A stretch of 64,000 nucleotides of DNA from an uncultured Prevotella sp. (GCA_946624005.1 CAMORS010000002.1:1-64000), one strand, 5' to 3'; counted from the first letter of the stretch, positions 7,514 through 15,886 are shown. Numbers and translations: made by a program. Notes: a model not told the origin generated them from the letters alone.

Positions 7514-8086
7514 ATGAAGAGAATCGTAGAGATAAAAGATGCACGGAAGACGCAGTCTGCCGACATTGCCAGCCTGATCATGACGGCCATGACGGACGAC
7601 TGCTGCCTGCATTTTTGTGGAGTGGGGTATGGGCTGGAAGACTTCCACAGGATGATGACCGCCCTGGTGGAGCGCGAAGATTCACAGTATAGCTATCTCA
7701 ACACGCTGGTAGCAACAGATGGCGACAGACTGGTGGGGATTGCCGTCAGCTATGACGGCGGCCGTCTGCACGAGCTACGCCAGGCCTTCATCCAAGCCGC
7801 TAAAGAATACATCGGCAAGGACCATTCTGCTATGGACGACGAGACGCAGGCTGGCGAACTCTATCTCGACTCGCTGGCCGTACTACCCGACTATCGCCGG
7901 CAAGGCATAGCCCGACTGCTGCTGAAAGCCACCAAGGAGAAGGCCTCACGGATGGGCATTAGCCGCGTAGGACTGCTGGTGGACAAGGGCAACCCCGCAG
8001 GCGAGGCGCTCTACCACTCTGTCGGTTTCCGTTATGCTGACGACAGCTCGTGGGGTGGCCATCCGATGAAACACTTGGTGATGTAG
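7514..8086 (+). CDS. GNAT family N-acetyltransferase
   Basis: The 190-residue protein has a GNAT acetyl-CoA binding motif near 125-145 (DSLAVLPDYRRQGIARLLL, with the Q/RxxGxA loop) and the C-terminal strand ALYHSVGFRYAD. It probably transfers an acetyl group to an amine, but the acceptor is unknown. It lies 9 nt after the carbonic anhydrase gene and 37 nt before a NUDIX gene, all in the same direction. Confidence 0.88.
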   Translation: MKRIVEIKDARKTQSADIASLIMTAMTDDCCLHFCGVGYGLEDFHRMMTALVEREDSQYSYLNTLVATDGDRLVGIAVSYDGGRLHELRQAFIQAAKEYIGKDHSAMDDETQAGELYLDSLAVLPDYRRQGIARLLLKATKEKASRMGISRVGLLVDKGNPAGEALYHSVGFRYADDSSWGGHPMKHLVM

Positions 8087-8123
8087 CCGTTCACCAAATT
8101 CCGTCATTTTAGCACTCAACAAG

Positions 8124-8666
8124 ATGAAAGAAGAAATGTACAGTTATCGTTATCCTCGTCCGGCCGTCACGGCCGACTGTGTGATATTCGGATTTGATGG
8201 CACGAGCCTTCAGGTCCTGCTTATCGAAAGGGGCAACGAACCTTACAAAGGAAAATGGGCCTTCCCGGGAGGCTTCGTCAACGAGGACGAATCCTGTGAG
8301 CAGGGAGCCCTTCGCGAACTTCAGGAAGAAACGGGGCTCACAGATGTGAGCGTCGAACAGTTTCATACCTTCAGCGACCCCAACCGCGACCCGCGCACGC
8401 GAGTCATCACGGTGGCCTATTACGCCCTTGTCAGCATACAGGATGTCCAGGGTGCTGACGACGCAGCAAGGGCGGCATGGTTTGCCCTTGATGATGTGCC
8501 TCCGCTGGCATTCGATCATGACGCCATTCTCCGTGAGGCGCTGAAAAGGCTCCGCGAGCGCTACCTTCTCTACCCCGACAGCTTCAAGCAGTTGAACGAG
8601 AAGTTCTCGCCGAAGCAGCTTCAAACTTTTATCGAAAAATACTCAACACCTCACCAAAATGGCTGA
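8124..8666 (+). CDS. NUDIX hydrolase (ADP-ribose pyrophosphatase-like)
   Basis: The 180-residue protein carries a complete Nudix box (GGFVNEDESCEQGALRELQE followed by ETGL), preceded by the substrate-loop segment GKWAFPGG. It likely cleaves a nucleoside diphosphate compound such as ADP-ribose, though substrate cannot be assigned from the box alone. The C-terminus (STPHQNG and stop) lies inside a MITE-like element that begins at 8644, so the original 3' end has probably been replaced or truncated by the insertion. Confidence 0.88.
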   Translation: MKEEMYSYRYPRPAVTADCVIFGFDGTSLQVLLIERGNEPYKGKWAFPGGFVNEDESCEQGALRELQEETGLTDVSVEQFHTFSDPNRDPRTRVITVAYYALVSIQDVQGADDAARAAWFALDDVPPLAFDHDAILREALKRLRERYLLYPDSFKQLNEKFSPKQLQTFIEKYSTPHQNG

Positions 8667-8860
8667 AAAGCCTTTGCTACAGCGGGTTTCCCCTGGTGAG
8701 GTGTTTGCCAGACATCTCACCAGACACCTCACCAAACACCTCACCATCTGAGGTGCATGGTGGGGTCTCTGGTGGGGTGTGTGGTGAGGTGATAAAGAAA
8801 CACCTCACCATGTGGAAGGCCGATAAACACTGGGATTTTAGGCCATTTGGTGAGGTGTTG
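8644..8860. mobile_element. MITE-like element, copy 1 (15-bp perfect TIRs)
   Basis: Terminal inverted repeats CAACACCTCACCAAA (8644-8658) and TTTGGTGAGGTGTTG (8846-8860) are exact reverse complements. Inside lie three 12-mers (GACATCTCACCA, GACACCTCACCA, AACACCTCACCA; 8711-8746), an 11-nt centre, then three inverted 12-mers (TGGTGGGGTCTC, TGGTGGGGTGTG, TGGTGAGGTGAT; 8758-8793). No transposase is encoded in it. A homologous copy is at 36694-37002. The NUDIX stop codon is inside the element. Confidence 0.8.
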
Positions 8861-8924
8861 GACAGTCTTTTGTGCAAACTTTTTCCAAGGACGTCGTACA
8901 GACGACAGAGTCAGTAGTCAAATG

Positions 8925-9122
8925 TGTCAGAGATGGTCTCTGACCTTGTCAAAGATGTCTTCTGATCTTGTCAGAGATGGTCTCTAAGCCTGTCATAGAT
9001 GTCTTCTGACCATGTCAGAGATGGTCTCTGACCTTGTCAAAGATGTCTTCTGACCTTGTCAGAGATGGTCTCTAAGCCAGTCATAGATGTCTTCTGACCT
9101 TGTCAGAGATGGTCTCTAAGCC
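8925..9122. repeat. 22-nt tandem array, nine units
   Basis: There are nine contiguous 22-nt units with core TCAGAGATGGTCTCTGA (imperfect palindrome). They alternate with a second type, TCAAAGATGTCTTCTGA, giving a higher 44-nt period. There are no unique spacers. Related arrays with the same period are at 30194-30303, 37101-37227 and 61544-61653. In the rest of 8667-9422, nothing else was recognised between 9130 and 9284. Confidence 0.9.
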
Positions 9123-9284
9123 TGTCGAAAAAGATTGCTATTCTTTGTCAAGATAATTCACAGATTATTCTCAAGAAACAGTACCCTTCGAGCCATGAGA
9201 CAGTTGTCACGATAGGAAGCATGCCCTTCAATAATTGCGTTACTGTGGGAATAACAAAACACCGTTGTAATCTCCCAAAACAAA

Positions 9285-9416
9285 TCAGACATCCTTGAAC
9301 ACTCTTCCTAACAGCGTATCTTTATAGTAGTACCTGGTCAGCGAGAGCATCTCATATTCGGGCAGACTTTCCAGATATTCAAGTTCGAACACCAAACGTG
9401 GCTCTGTGTCGTATAT
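9285..9416 (-). pseudogene. Possible C-terminal gene remnant downstream of mcrC
   Basis: The minus strand has an open stretch of about 43 codons without a usable start, ending in TGA at 9285. It reads YDTEPRLVFELEYLESLPEY followed by EMLSLTRYYYKDTLL. The composition looks protein-like, but the family was not recognised. It lies just downstream of the mcrC-like gene and may be what remains of a third gene of the restriction locus, or be chance. Confidence 0.3.
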
Positions 9417-9422
9417 TCAATG

Positions 9423-10505
9423 CTATTGTATTATTAACTTCAATCTTTGTTCTATCTTTCTCCAATCCTGATTCAGATTTACCGTGCAGACTTTGATAAA
9501 GTGACAAGTGTTCTTATAAACATACGACACATCGAGTTCTGTATCCACCGTAGGATAGACAAGTATCCCCTTCGCGTCCTTTGTATGTGGCTGGGTAGCG
9601 TTTTCTTGATTCATCACATAAGATAGTATCTGCGACAGATGGTCGCGGCGAATCTTACCCTTCTCGCCATATCGTGACACTAATGTGTCCTTGTAATATT
9701 TCGCATCGAGAATAATCTTCTTCTTCTCCTGCGGATTATAAAGTGTCACATCCGTTTCCATCACAGGCAGCAGGGAGTATGCCTCATCAGTGCTTTTGGC
9801 GAAAGTCATGCCGTATGGTGTCAGTTGGAAATGAATGTGTGAACGGCTCACTTCAGGAAATTCTTGTTTGCACTCCTGCTTGTAGAAGTTCATTAGGAAT
9901 TTTTCGAATATACGGTTCATCAAGCGTTCGTCATCTTGTATATCAAGGAACACCTGCTCGCCGCCAATACTCTCATTGGGTAAGGCTGACTGATGGAGTA
10001 ACTTGCATACATTCAGGACAAAATGGTAGTGGCGATTGTTGCGATGAAGCCTAACAGAATTGAGCACATAGTCGGTAATATGTATTCGTTTCGTCTGTGG
10101 CATTCTTCGCAGCGTCCTGACAATTCTGTCTTTATTCTCAGGGGAGAGACCTACTATTCTTCTTGAATCCATCAGCGTGGAATAAATAATCTGATTGATG
10201 AGAATATCGGGTGAAAGCTCATCATACCTGCAGAATGTTCTGCCCTGACGGTATTTCCCCTTTTTCAGTGTCTCACTAATGTCAATTTTCCCCTTTATGC
10301 CATCTATGTCGTCGCCATAGACCGTATAACCTTGCGCCATCCCTCGCTTTAAAATATCATCCGTAGCATTCAATAGTATATGCACTAAAAGGTCTGAAAG
10401 CGATAGACAATTCTCTATACCTACGCTGACTTTACCACGCATCTCACCCATACCCCATGCATAGCAGAGGATATAATACAAATTTTGTATGGGTATTCTT
10501 CGCAT
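9423..10505 (-). CDS. McrC-like restriction endonuclease subunit
   Basis: The 360-residue protein has the McrC/LlaJI-type start RRIPIQNLYYILCYAWGMGE and a C-terminal PD-(D/E)xK nuclease signature (METDVTLYNPQEKKKIILDA followed by KYY, about residues 247-270). In McrBC systems McrC is the nuclease that cleaves modified DNA when driven by the McrB NTPase motor. It lies 4 nt after the mcrB-like gene, the usual order. Base composition here is more A/T-rich than in the neighbouring metabolic genes, in line with horizontal acquisition. Confidence 0.85.
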   Translation of the reverse strand: MRRIPIQNLYYILCYAWGMGEMRGKVSVGIENCLSLSDLLVHILLNATDDILKRGMAQGYTVYGDDIDGIKGKIDISETLKKGKYRQGRTFCRYDELSPDILINQIIYSTLMDSRRIVGLSPENKDRIVRTLRRMPQTKRIHITDYVLNSVRLHRNNRHYHFVLNVCKLLHQSALPNESIGGEQVFLDIQDDERLMNRIFEKFLMNFYKQECKQEFPEVSRSHIHFQLTPYGMTFAKSTDEAYSLLPVMETDVTLYNPQEKKKIILDAKYYKDTLVSRYGEKGKIRRDHLSQILSYVMNQENATQPHTKDAKGILVYPTVDTELDVSYVYKNTCHFIKVCTVNLNQDWRKIEQRLKLIIQ

Positions 10506-10509
10506 TGTG

Positions 10510-11745
10510 TCAATCGCTCAATATGTTACACAATTCATTATAAAGGTCTTCGTTCTCATAGCAGATTTCCTGAAGATAAGGGAATAGCTCGTACTTACAT
10601 ATAGAGTGCCACCATTCTTCCTCATCGTCCACAGAACCAATCTGACAGAAATAGCTATGGCCTATCTCCATACCTTTGCCTAAGGAAGATGACTCACGGA
10701 TGATAGCATTCACGCGTTTCAACTTGTTACATATATTCTCAACAAACCCCTTGTTGAGTTCAGAATAGAGGTAAGCCTTGAAACTCTCACCCAGTTCTGG
10801 CTCTATCGTGCAGAAGGCAAAACGGCGACGCAACGCATAGTCCACTATCGCTATAGAGCGGTCAGCCGTGTTCATGCATCCAATGATATATACGTTCTCC
10901 GGAACATAGAATTTGAGGCTGTCTGCTTCGCTATATGTAAGTCTTAAAGAATATCGTGGCGAACGCTTGTCTGATTCTATCAACATCATCAGTTCTCCGA
11001 AAATCTTGCTCAGATTGCCTCGGTTTATCTCATCGATGATAAACACGAATGATTCTTCTGGGATTTCTTTTGCTCGTTCGCAGAAATTATAGAATATACC
11101 GTTGCGTACCACGAATTCGCCAGATGTCGATGGGCGAATGCCTTGCATAAAATCTTCGTAACTGTACGACTGATGGAACTGAACGGTCTCAATATTCTCG
11201 TCCTTCAGGTGTCCAATCAACTGGTAGGCAATTTTTCGTGCGAGGAATGTCTTTCCTACGCCAGGCGCACCTTGAAGGATGATGTTTTTCTTGCGTAATA
11301 GTAGCTCTACAATCTCATTAAACTTCTCCTCAGAAATAAATGGCTTATCCGGGTCATCAGCATAGCTGTATTCTGCAGAAGCATCGGCTACCTTCTCTTT
11401 CTGGTCTGCACAGTATCGCAGAAAGTCTCTGTACTTGTTAACGTAACTTCTTCTGTTCTTTAACTCTTTTACATCTCCATTACTATTGTTGATGATATCA
11501 GTTAAAGCGTCGCTCACCTTCACTATTTGTCCTACCTCTGTCAATTCAAATATATTGTCGACTTTGAAAAGGGTCTTTACTATTGAGCAGATAGTTTCAA
11601 TCGTATCAATCTTTGCATACCTACTGTTGGCAGCGTTGTTTATCTGTTTAGAAACAGCATTCTTGTCGCCCATGTAATAGATAAACGAGGCTTTCACTTC
11701 ATCAGGCGTTTTACCCTCAAGCTTATATACTTTTTGCTTTGACAT
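10510..11745 (-). CDS. McrB-like AAA+ NTPase of a type IV-like restriction system
   Basis: The 411-residue protein has Walker A GAPGVGKTF (about 159-167), Walker B FVFIIDEINRGNLSKIFGE, the McrB-type base-recognition motif CMNTADRS and an arginine-finger segment DYALRRRFAF. McrB proteins form hexameric motors that load McrC. The first 130 residues should be the target-recognition region. They do not resemble a modified-base reader I can name, so target specificity is open. Upstream, GATCTAA is repeated in the gap to a small divergent ORF. Confidence 0.88.
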   Translation of the reverse strand: MSKQKVYKLEGKTPDEVKASFIYYMGDKNAVSKQINNAANSRYAKIDTIETICSIVKTLFKVDNIFELTEVGQIVKVSDALTDIINNSNGDVKELKNRRSYVNKYRDFLRYCADQKEKVADASAEYSYADDPDKPFISEEKFNEIVELLLRKKNIILQGAPGVGKTFLARKIAYQLIGHLKDENIETVQFHQSYSYEDFMQGIRPSTSGEFVVRNGIFYNFCERAKEIPEESFVFIIDEINRGNLSKIFGELMMLIESDKRSPRYSLRLTYSEADSLKFYVPENVYIIGCMNTADRSIAIVDYALRRRFAFCTIEPELGESFKAYLYSELNKGFVENICNKLKRVNAIIRESSSLGKGMEIGHSYFCQIGSVDDEEEWWHSICKYELFPYLQEICYENEDLYNELCNILSD

Positions 11746-11754
11746 ATTACTTTT

Positions 11755-11802
11755 GATCTAAAGTTTATTAAGAACATATTGTTGTGATCTAATGTGATCT
11801 AA
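11755..11802. promoter_or_regulatory. Repeated GATCTAA sites between mcrB-like gene and divergent ORF
   Basis: GATCTAA occurs at 11755-11761, and as two adjacent 10-nt copies TGTGATCTAA at 11783-11792 and 11793-11802. The sites lie in the divergent promoter region and could be operator sites for a regulator; none is encoded nearby. Confidence 0.4.
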
Positions 11803-11806
11803 ATTA

Positions 11807-11838
11807 TTTGCACATTCCAAAATGATCTGCGACCTTTG
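11807..11838 (+). promoter_or_regulatory. Promoter of the small acidic ORF
   Basis: TTTG at 11807-11810 and GACCTTTG at 11831-11838 (one mismatch to TAnnTTTG) are 20 nt apart, the normal spacing. The ATG at 11851 is 13 nt downstream. Confidence 0.55.
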
Positions 11839-11850
11839 CCGAAAAAAGCT

Positions 11851-12090
11851 ATGGAACAGAAAAAATGGATTAAGACGGAGCAGGTGCTTGAAGCACTGAA
11901 GAACGACCCTGACAACGAGCAGGAGTACACACATTATCTTGGCGGTATTCTTCGTTCCACCCATTGGTTCGAATATGATTCACAGAGAAACCTCTTTGGC
12001 GATTCAACCGACTGGAACGATTACGAGTGGTATACTGAGGACGAATTCCTTGAAATGTTTGCCGGACATTTTTGGAAGAGAGACATCTGA
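11851..12090 (+). CDS. Small acidic hypothetical protein divergent from mcrBC-like genes
   Basis: The 79-residue protein (MEQKKWIKTEQVLEALKNDP...) is strongly acidic (about 18 Asp/Glu against 8 Lys/Arg) and rich in Trp and Tyr (STDWNDYEWYTEDEFLEMF). I do not recognise a family. ATG at 11851 was chosen because an in-frame TTG at 11836 overlaps the -7 promoter box. A good promoter directly upstream argues that it is expressed. Its place next to a McrBC-like pair and its acidity would suit a DNA-mimic or modulator, but that is speculation. Downstream to 12260 only a hairpin was seen. Confidence 0.5.
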   Translation: MEQKKWIKTEQVLEALKNDPDNEQEYTHYLGGILRSTHWFEYDSQRNLFGDSTDWNDYEWYTEDEFLEMFAGHFWKRDI

Positions 12091-12197
12091 TGGAGTATAT
12101 TGTATTCAAAAGCAGTCCTTTCATCTCGTCACAGCCTCTATGATGCGCGAAAAGCTGAGCTTTATCAGCCTGAAGCAATGTTTTATCAATAGCCGCC

Positions 12198-12222
12198 GAC
12201 AGCAGGTAGGATTCCTGCTGTC
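12198..12222. terminator. Perfect 9-bp hairpin after the acidic ORF
   Basis: GACAGCAGG-TAGGATT-CCTGCTGTC. There is no T-run, so it could be a terminator-like or other RNA/DNA hairpin. Confidence 0.4.
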
Positions 12223-12414
12223 GCACTATTATTCGGCTTGAGTCTGAAATTGTTGCCATTTCCTTATTTATTTAATTGGCTACAAAATTACTAATTCTTT
12301 TGCGGAATAATGTATAGTCAAGTGAAAAAAAACATTATTTAATAAATTAACGAATGCACTAGACAGAGCACCCTCGTTTTTGCTTGCCTACCCATAGCCT
12401 TTACTTGCGTTTAA

Positions 12415-12497
12415 CCTGCCACCTATGCGCTGTTGCGATGCAGGGAACGGTGTTGCAACAGCGCATAAGTGGCAGGTGTCACGCTGGGAAGCGTGAC
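12415..12497. repeat. Composite hairpin repeat (22-bp stem plus 8-bp stem)
   Basis: Arms 12415-12436 and 12455-12476 pair at 21 of 22 positions. A second hairpin, GTCACGCT-GGGA-AGCGTGAC, follows at 12478-12497. The second part recurs at 32412-32431 and, truncated, near 61665-61683. It fills most of the 12091-12681 spacer together with the nqr terminator. Confidence 0.85.
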
Positions 12498-12604
12498 CTC
12501 CTACGTTGGCGCATCAACTGAACAACAAATTCCTATATTGTCACATCTGCAGAACAAGAATCTTGCGATCACGAAAACGATTCCACATGCACTAATCACG
12601 GCAC

Positions 12605-12643
12605 AAAAAATCCCCTGCCACCGAAGAATTGCGGGGCAGGGGA
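12605..12643 (-). terminator. Rho-independent terminator of the nqr operon
   Basis: On the minus strand an 8-bp stem (CCCCTGCC / GGCAGGGG, arms 12612-12619 and 12635-12642) is followed by a run of six T. It lies 39 nt beyond the nqrF stop. Confidence 0.8.
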
Positions 12644-12681
12644 ATCACCTCTGAGAATCTGGTAAATATATGTATGAGGCG

Positions 12682-13947
12682 TTATCCTCCAAAGTTGTCG
12701 TACATAATCGACTCGGGCTCTACGCCGAGAGAGTCGAGCATCTGTACGACGGCAGCGGACATCGGGCCCGGACCGCACATGTAGTATTCGACATCCTCCG
12801 GGGCCTCGTGGTCCTTGAGGTAGGTGTTGTACATCACCTGATGGACAAAGCCCGGGGTGTACTTCACGCCTGCTGCATCGGCAGCGGGGTCGGGACGGTC
12901 GAGGGCCAGATGGAAGTGGAAGTTGGGGAACTCCTTCTCCAGTCCGTGGAAGTCGTCGAGATAGAACACTTCGTTCAGGGCGCGTGCGCCGTAGAAGTAG
13001 TGCATCTCGCGATCGGTGGTGTGGAGCGTCTTCGTCATGTGCATGATCTGTGCGCGTAGCGGAGCCATACCGGCACCACCGCCCACCCAGATCATCTCGC
13101 GCTTCGAGTCGAAGTGGGGATGGAAGTCGCCGAAGGGACCACTCATGATGACCTTGTCGCCGGGTTTCAGCGAGAAGATATACGACGAGGCGATGCCGGG
13201 ATTGACCTCCATGAATCCCGAGCGGTCGGGCTTGAAGGGAGGCGTAGCGATGCGCACGGTGAGCATGAAGACATCGCCCTCGGCGGGATAGTTGGCCATC
13301 GAGTAGGCACGGATGGTGGGTTCGGGGTTCTTACACTTGAGGTCGAACATCTTGAACTTCTCCCATGCGGGCACATACTCGGGCGTGATGAGGTCGCGGT
13401 CGTACTGGTTGTAGTCGATGCAGTCGAAGGCGGGAATCTTGATCTGCGCGTACGAGCCGGGGATGAAGTCCATGTGCTCGCCCGGAGGCAGCTGCACCTT
13501 GAACTCCTTGATGAACGTGGCGACGTTCTTGTTGGAGATGACGGTACACTCGTACTCCTTGACGCCGAGAATCGACTCGTCGACGTGTATCTTCATGTCG
13601 CTCTTCACCTTGCACTGACAGCCTAAGCGCCAGTTGGCCTTGATCTCCTTACGGGTGAAGTGGGGCTTCTCGGAGTCGAGAATCTCGCCGCCGCCTTCAA
13701 GCACCTGCACCTTACACTGTCCGCACGAGGCTTTTCCGCCACAGGCAGAGGGTAGGAAGACACCGTTCTCGTTGAGCGTGGCCATGAGGCTGGAGCCTTG
13801 CGGCACGTTGATGGTCCGGTCGCCGTTGATCTCGATATTGACATTGCCGCTGGGCGAGAGGTATTTCTTCGCCACGAGCAGTATTACGACCAAAAGGAGT
13901 ATGACGATAAGGAATACTCCGATGCTATATGCTATAAACTGTCCCAT
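12682..13947 (-). CDS. nqrF: Na+-translocating NADH:quinone reductase subunit F
   Basis: The 421-residue protein starts the electron path of Na+-NQR: it oxidises NADH at FAD and passes electrons to a 2Fe-2S cluster. Visible are an N-terminal membrane helix (about 5-27), the plant-type ferredoxin cysteines C69, C75, C78 and C110 (SACGGKASCGQCK and LGCQC), the FAD motif RAYSMANYP and the NADH motif GGGAGMAPLRAQ. It is the last gene of nqrABCDEF and is followed by a terminator. Length and motifs are normal. Confidence 0.98.
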   Translation of the reverse strand: MGQFIAYSIGVFLIVILLLVVILLVAKKYLSPSGNVNIEINGDRTINVPQGSSLMATLNENGVFLPSACGGKASCGQCKVQVLEGGGEILDSEKPHFTRKEIKANWRLGCQCKVKSDMKIHVDESILGVKEYECTVISNKNVATFIKEFKVQLPPGEHMDFIPGSYAQIKIPAFDCIDYNQYDRDLITPEYVPAWEKFKMFDLKCKNPEPTIRAYSMANYPAEGDVFMLTVRIATPPFKPDRSGFMEVNPGIASSYIFSLKPGDKVIMSGPFGDFHPHFDSKREMIWVGGGAGMAPLRAQIMHMTKTLHTTDREMHYFYGARALNEVFYLDDFHGLEKEFPNFHFHLALDRPDPAADAAGVKYTPGFVHQVMYNTYLKDHEAPEDVEYYMCGPGPMSAAVVQMLDSLGVEPESIMYDNFGG

Positions 13948-13954
13948 ACCTTTT

Positions 13955-14581
13955 TTATATATTTAGTCCGCTAAAGCACATCATAGCCATTGCCATGAGG
14001 CCTACTGTGATAAACGTGATGCCCAAGCCTTGCAGCGGCTTCGGAACGTCGCAGAACTGCATCTTCTCGCGGATGGCACCCAGCGAGACGATGGCCAGCG
14101 TCCAGCCGATGCCCGAACCGACGGCATAGACCATAGCATCCCAGACGGAGGTGATGGCCTGTGTGTTGGAGGGGTCGAGCAGGATGCGCTGCTGCATGAA
14201 GAGCGAGGCACCCATGATGGCGCAGTTGACGGCGATGAGCGGAAGGAAGATGCCCAGAGCGGCATAGAGCGAGGGGCTGTACTTCTCGACGGCCATCTCG
14301 ACAAGCTGCACGATGCCGGCGATGACAGCGATGAAGAGGATGAACGAGAGATAGCTCAGGTCGACTCCTTCAACGAGGCAGTCGGGACCGAGCACCTTGG
14401 TCTGCAAGAGATAGTCGACGGGTACGGTGACCAGCAGCACGAAGGTGACGGCCAGTCCGAGTCCGAGTGAGGTCTTCACGGTCTTCGACACGGCAAGGTA
14501 AGAACACATGCCGAGGAAGAAGGCGAATATCATGTTGTCGACGAAAATCGACCTAAAGAAAAGACTTATTGCGTGTTCCAT
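13955..14581 (-). CDS. nqrE: Na+-translocating NADH:quinone reductase subunit E
   Basis: The 208-residue integral membrane protein has about six helices and the conserved start [20 protein letters not shown] of NqrE/RnfA. With NqrD it frames the inverted-symmetry core that holds an iron centre and takes part in Na+ transfer. It lies 7 nt before nqrF and 3 nt after nqrD. Nothing unusual was seen. Confidence 0.97.
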   Translation of the reverse strand: MEHAISLFFRSIFVDNMIFAFFLGMCSYLAVSKTVKTSLGLGLAVTFVLLVTVPVDYLLQTKVLGPDCLVEGVDLSYLSFILFIAVIAGIVQLVEMAVEKYSPSLYAALGIFLPLIAVNCAIMGASLFMQQRILLDPSNTQAITSVWDAMVYAVGSGIGWTLAIVSLGAIREKMQFCDVPKPLQGLGITFITVGLMAMAMMCFSGLNI

Positions 14582-14584
14582 ATC

Positions 14585-15208
14585 TTATTTCTCCTTATAA
14601 AAGTAAGCGCGATGAACCCAGATGACGCAGCCCACGAGGATGAGGGCCATAGCGGGCATCGTCATCATGCCGTTGTTGATGTAGCCGAGATCGTAGAAGC
14701 TGTCGGGGATGATCTGGAAGCCTAAGAGCGAACCGCGGCCGAAGAACTCGCGGAAGGCACCCACGATGACGAGGATCATGGCGTAGCCCAGTCCGTTGCC
14801 GATGCCGTCGAGGAATGAGGGCCACGGCTTGTTCTGCATGGCGAAGGCCTCGAGGCGTCCCATGAGGATACAGTTGGTGATGATCAGTCCGACATAGACA
14901 GAGAGCTGGACGCTGACATCGTAGGCGAAAGCCTTGAGTATCTGCGACACGATTGTCACCAGCGCGGCCACCACCACCAGCTGTACGACGATGCGAATGC
15001 GGTTGGGGATGGTGTTGCGGATGACAGAGATGATGACGTTGGCAAAGGCCGTGATGACCGTGACGGCCAAGCCCATGACGATGGCGGGCTTGAGCTGCGA
15101 GGTGACGGCCAGGGCCGAGCATATACCCAACACCTGTACGAGTATCGGGTGGTCGAGGTTGAGCGGATTGGTCAGAGCCTCTTTGTATTGCTTATTCCAT
15201 AGAGCCAT
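14585..15208 (-). CDS. nqrD: Na+-translocating NADH:quinone reductase subunit D
   Basis: The membrane protein of about 207 residues belongs to the NqrD/RnfE family (NPLNLDHPILVQVLGICSAL and a set of six helices). I place the start at the ATG at 15208 (MALWNKQYKEAL); the only earlier start is a TTG at 15220 inside a 7-mer repeat. It forms with NqrE the membrane core that couples electron transfer to Na+ export. It sits within nqrABCDEF. Confidence 0.96.
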   Translation of the reverse strand: MALWNKQYKEALTNPLNLDHPILVQVLGICSALAVTSQLKPAIVMGLAVTVITAFANVIISVIRNTIPNRIRIVVQLVVVAALVTIVSQILKAFAYDVSVQLSVYVGLIITNCILMGRLEAFAMQNKPWPSFLDGIGNGLGYAMILVIVGAFREFFGRGSLLGFQIIPDSFYDLGYINNGMMTMPAMALILVGCVIWVHRAYFYKEK

Positions 15209-15210
15209 AG

Positions 15211-15266
15211 TAATTGACAATTTACAGATTTACTATTTACTATTAACAGATTTACCATTCTATTTG
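15211..15266. repeat. Degenerate 7-mer array between nqrC and nqrD
   Basis: Eight heptads (TAATTGA, CAATTTA, CAGATTT, ACTATTT, ACTATTA, ACAGATT, TACCATT, CTATTTG) fill the short gap and reach the 3' end of nqrC. Confidence 0.55.
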
Positions 15267-15886
15267 TTTTGTTTCAACAACTCGATGTAAGCGTTGAGGC
15301 CTTCGCGGAGCATGTCGCTCACACCGTTGCTCGTGAGCGTGGCACCCGTAACGCAGTCTACTTCCGAGGCGGGGTTTTCCACCTTCTTCACCACACCGAT
15401 GGCCAGCGTGCCGTCGTCGGCAAAGATTTTCTTGCCCTGAAAGCGTTCTTGCCACTCTTGCGAATCCTTGATCTCTGCACCCAGTCCGGCAGTCTCGCCT
15501 TCGTGGTTGAAGTAGGCACCATAGATGGTGTTGAGGTCGTCGTCGACAGAGACGAAGGCAGAGATGCCGCCCCACAGACCCATGCCCTTCAGGGGGAATA
15601 CGAGCTTCTTCTGGCCGTCGACGTTGCAGACATAGTAGGTCTTGTCGGCTACGGTTGCCTCTTCCTTGACCACCTCTGCGTATTTGGCTTCGGCCTGCTG
15701 GCCGTCGAGTCCGCGGATGTTGAGCGAATAGAGAATCTGCTTCTTCACGTCGAGGGCCACATTGGCATCCTGCATCGGCTTCAGTGCCTTGAAGATGAAG
15801 GCCAGCAGGAAGGCCACGACAACGACGAGTATCGCGCTATATATAATAATGTACGCGTTCGAATTTGTATTAAGCTTGCTCATCAT
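15260..15886 (-). CDS. nqrC: Na+-translocating NADH:quinone reductase subunit C
   Basis: The protein of about 208 residues has one N-terminal membrane helix (YIIIYSAILVVVVAFLLAFI) and a soluble FMN-binding domain. The covalent FMN attachment motif is near the C-terminus as TGATLTSNGV (family SGATxTS, FMN linked to the last Thr). The ATG at 15886 (MMSKLNTN) was chosen because the upstream alternative is a TTG inside a 7-mer repeat. It passes electrons from the NqrF/D/E centres to NqrB. Confidence 0.96.
   Translation of the reverse strand: MMSKLNTNSNAYIIIYSAILVVVVAFLLAFIFKALKPMQDANVALDVKKQILYSLNIRGLDGQQAEAKYAEVVKEEATVADKTYYVCNVDGQKKLVFPLKGMGLWGGISAFVSVDDDLNTIYGAYFNHEGETAGLGAEIKDSQEWQERFQGKKIFADDGTLAIGVVKKVENPASEVDCVTGATLTSNGVSDMLREGLNAYIELLKQNK

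Noticed and set aside
8677..8917. Small open frames (60-75 codons) on both strands at 8677-8917
   Set aside because: They are translations of the 12-mer arrays in the MITE-like element.
8925..9122. CRISPR array
   Set aside because: Units of 22 nt are contiguous with no unique spacers, vary between units and have no cas genes near. The same holds at 30194, 37101 and 61544.
11870..12259. 129-codon minus frame opposite the small acidic ORF
   Set aside because: It has no promoter, a low-complexity Arg/Gln-rich C-terminus and no family resemblance; the plus ORF with a spaced promoter is preferred, though neither is certain.
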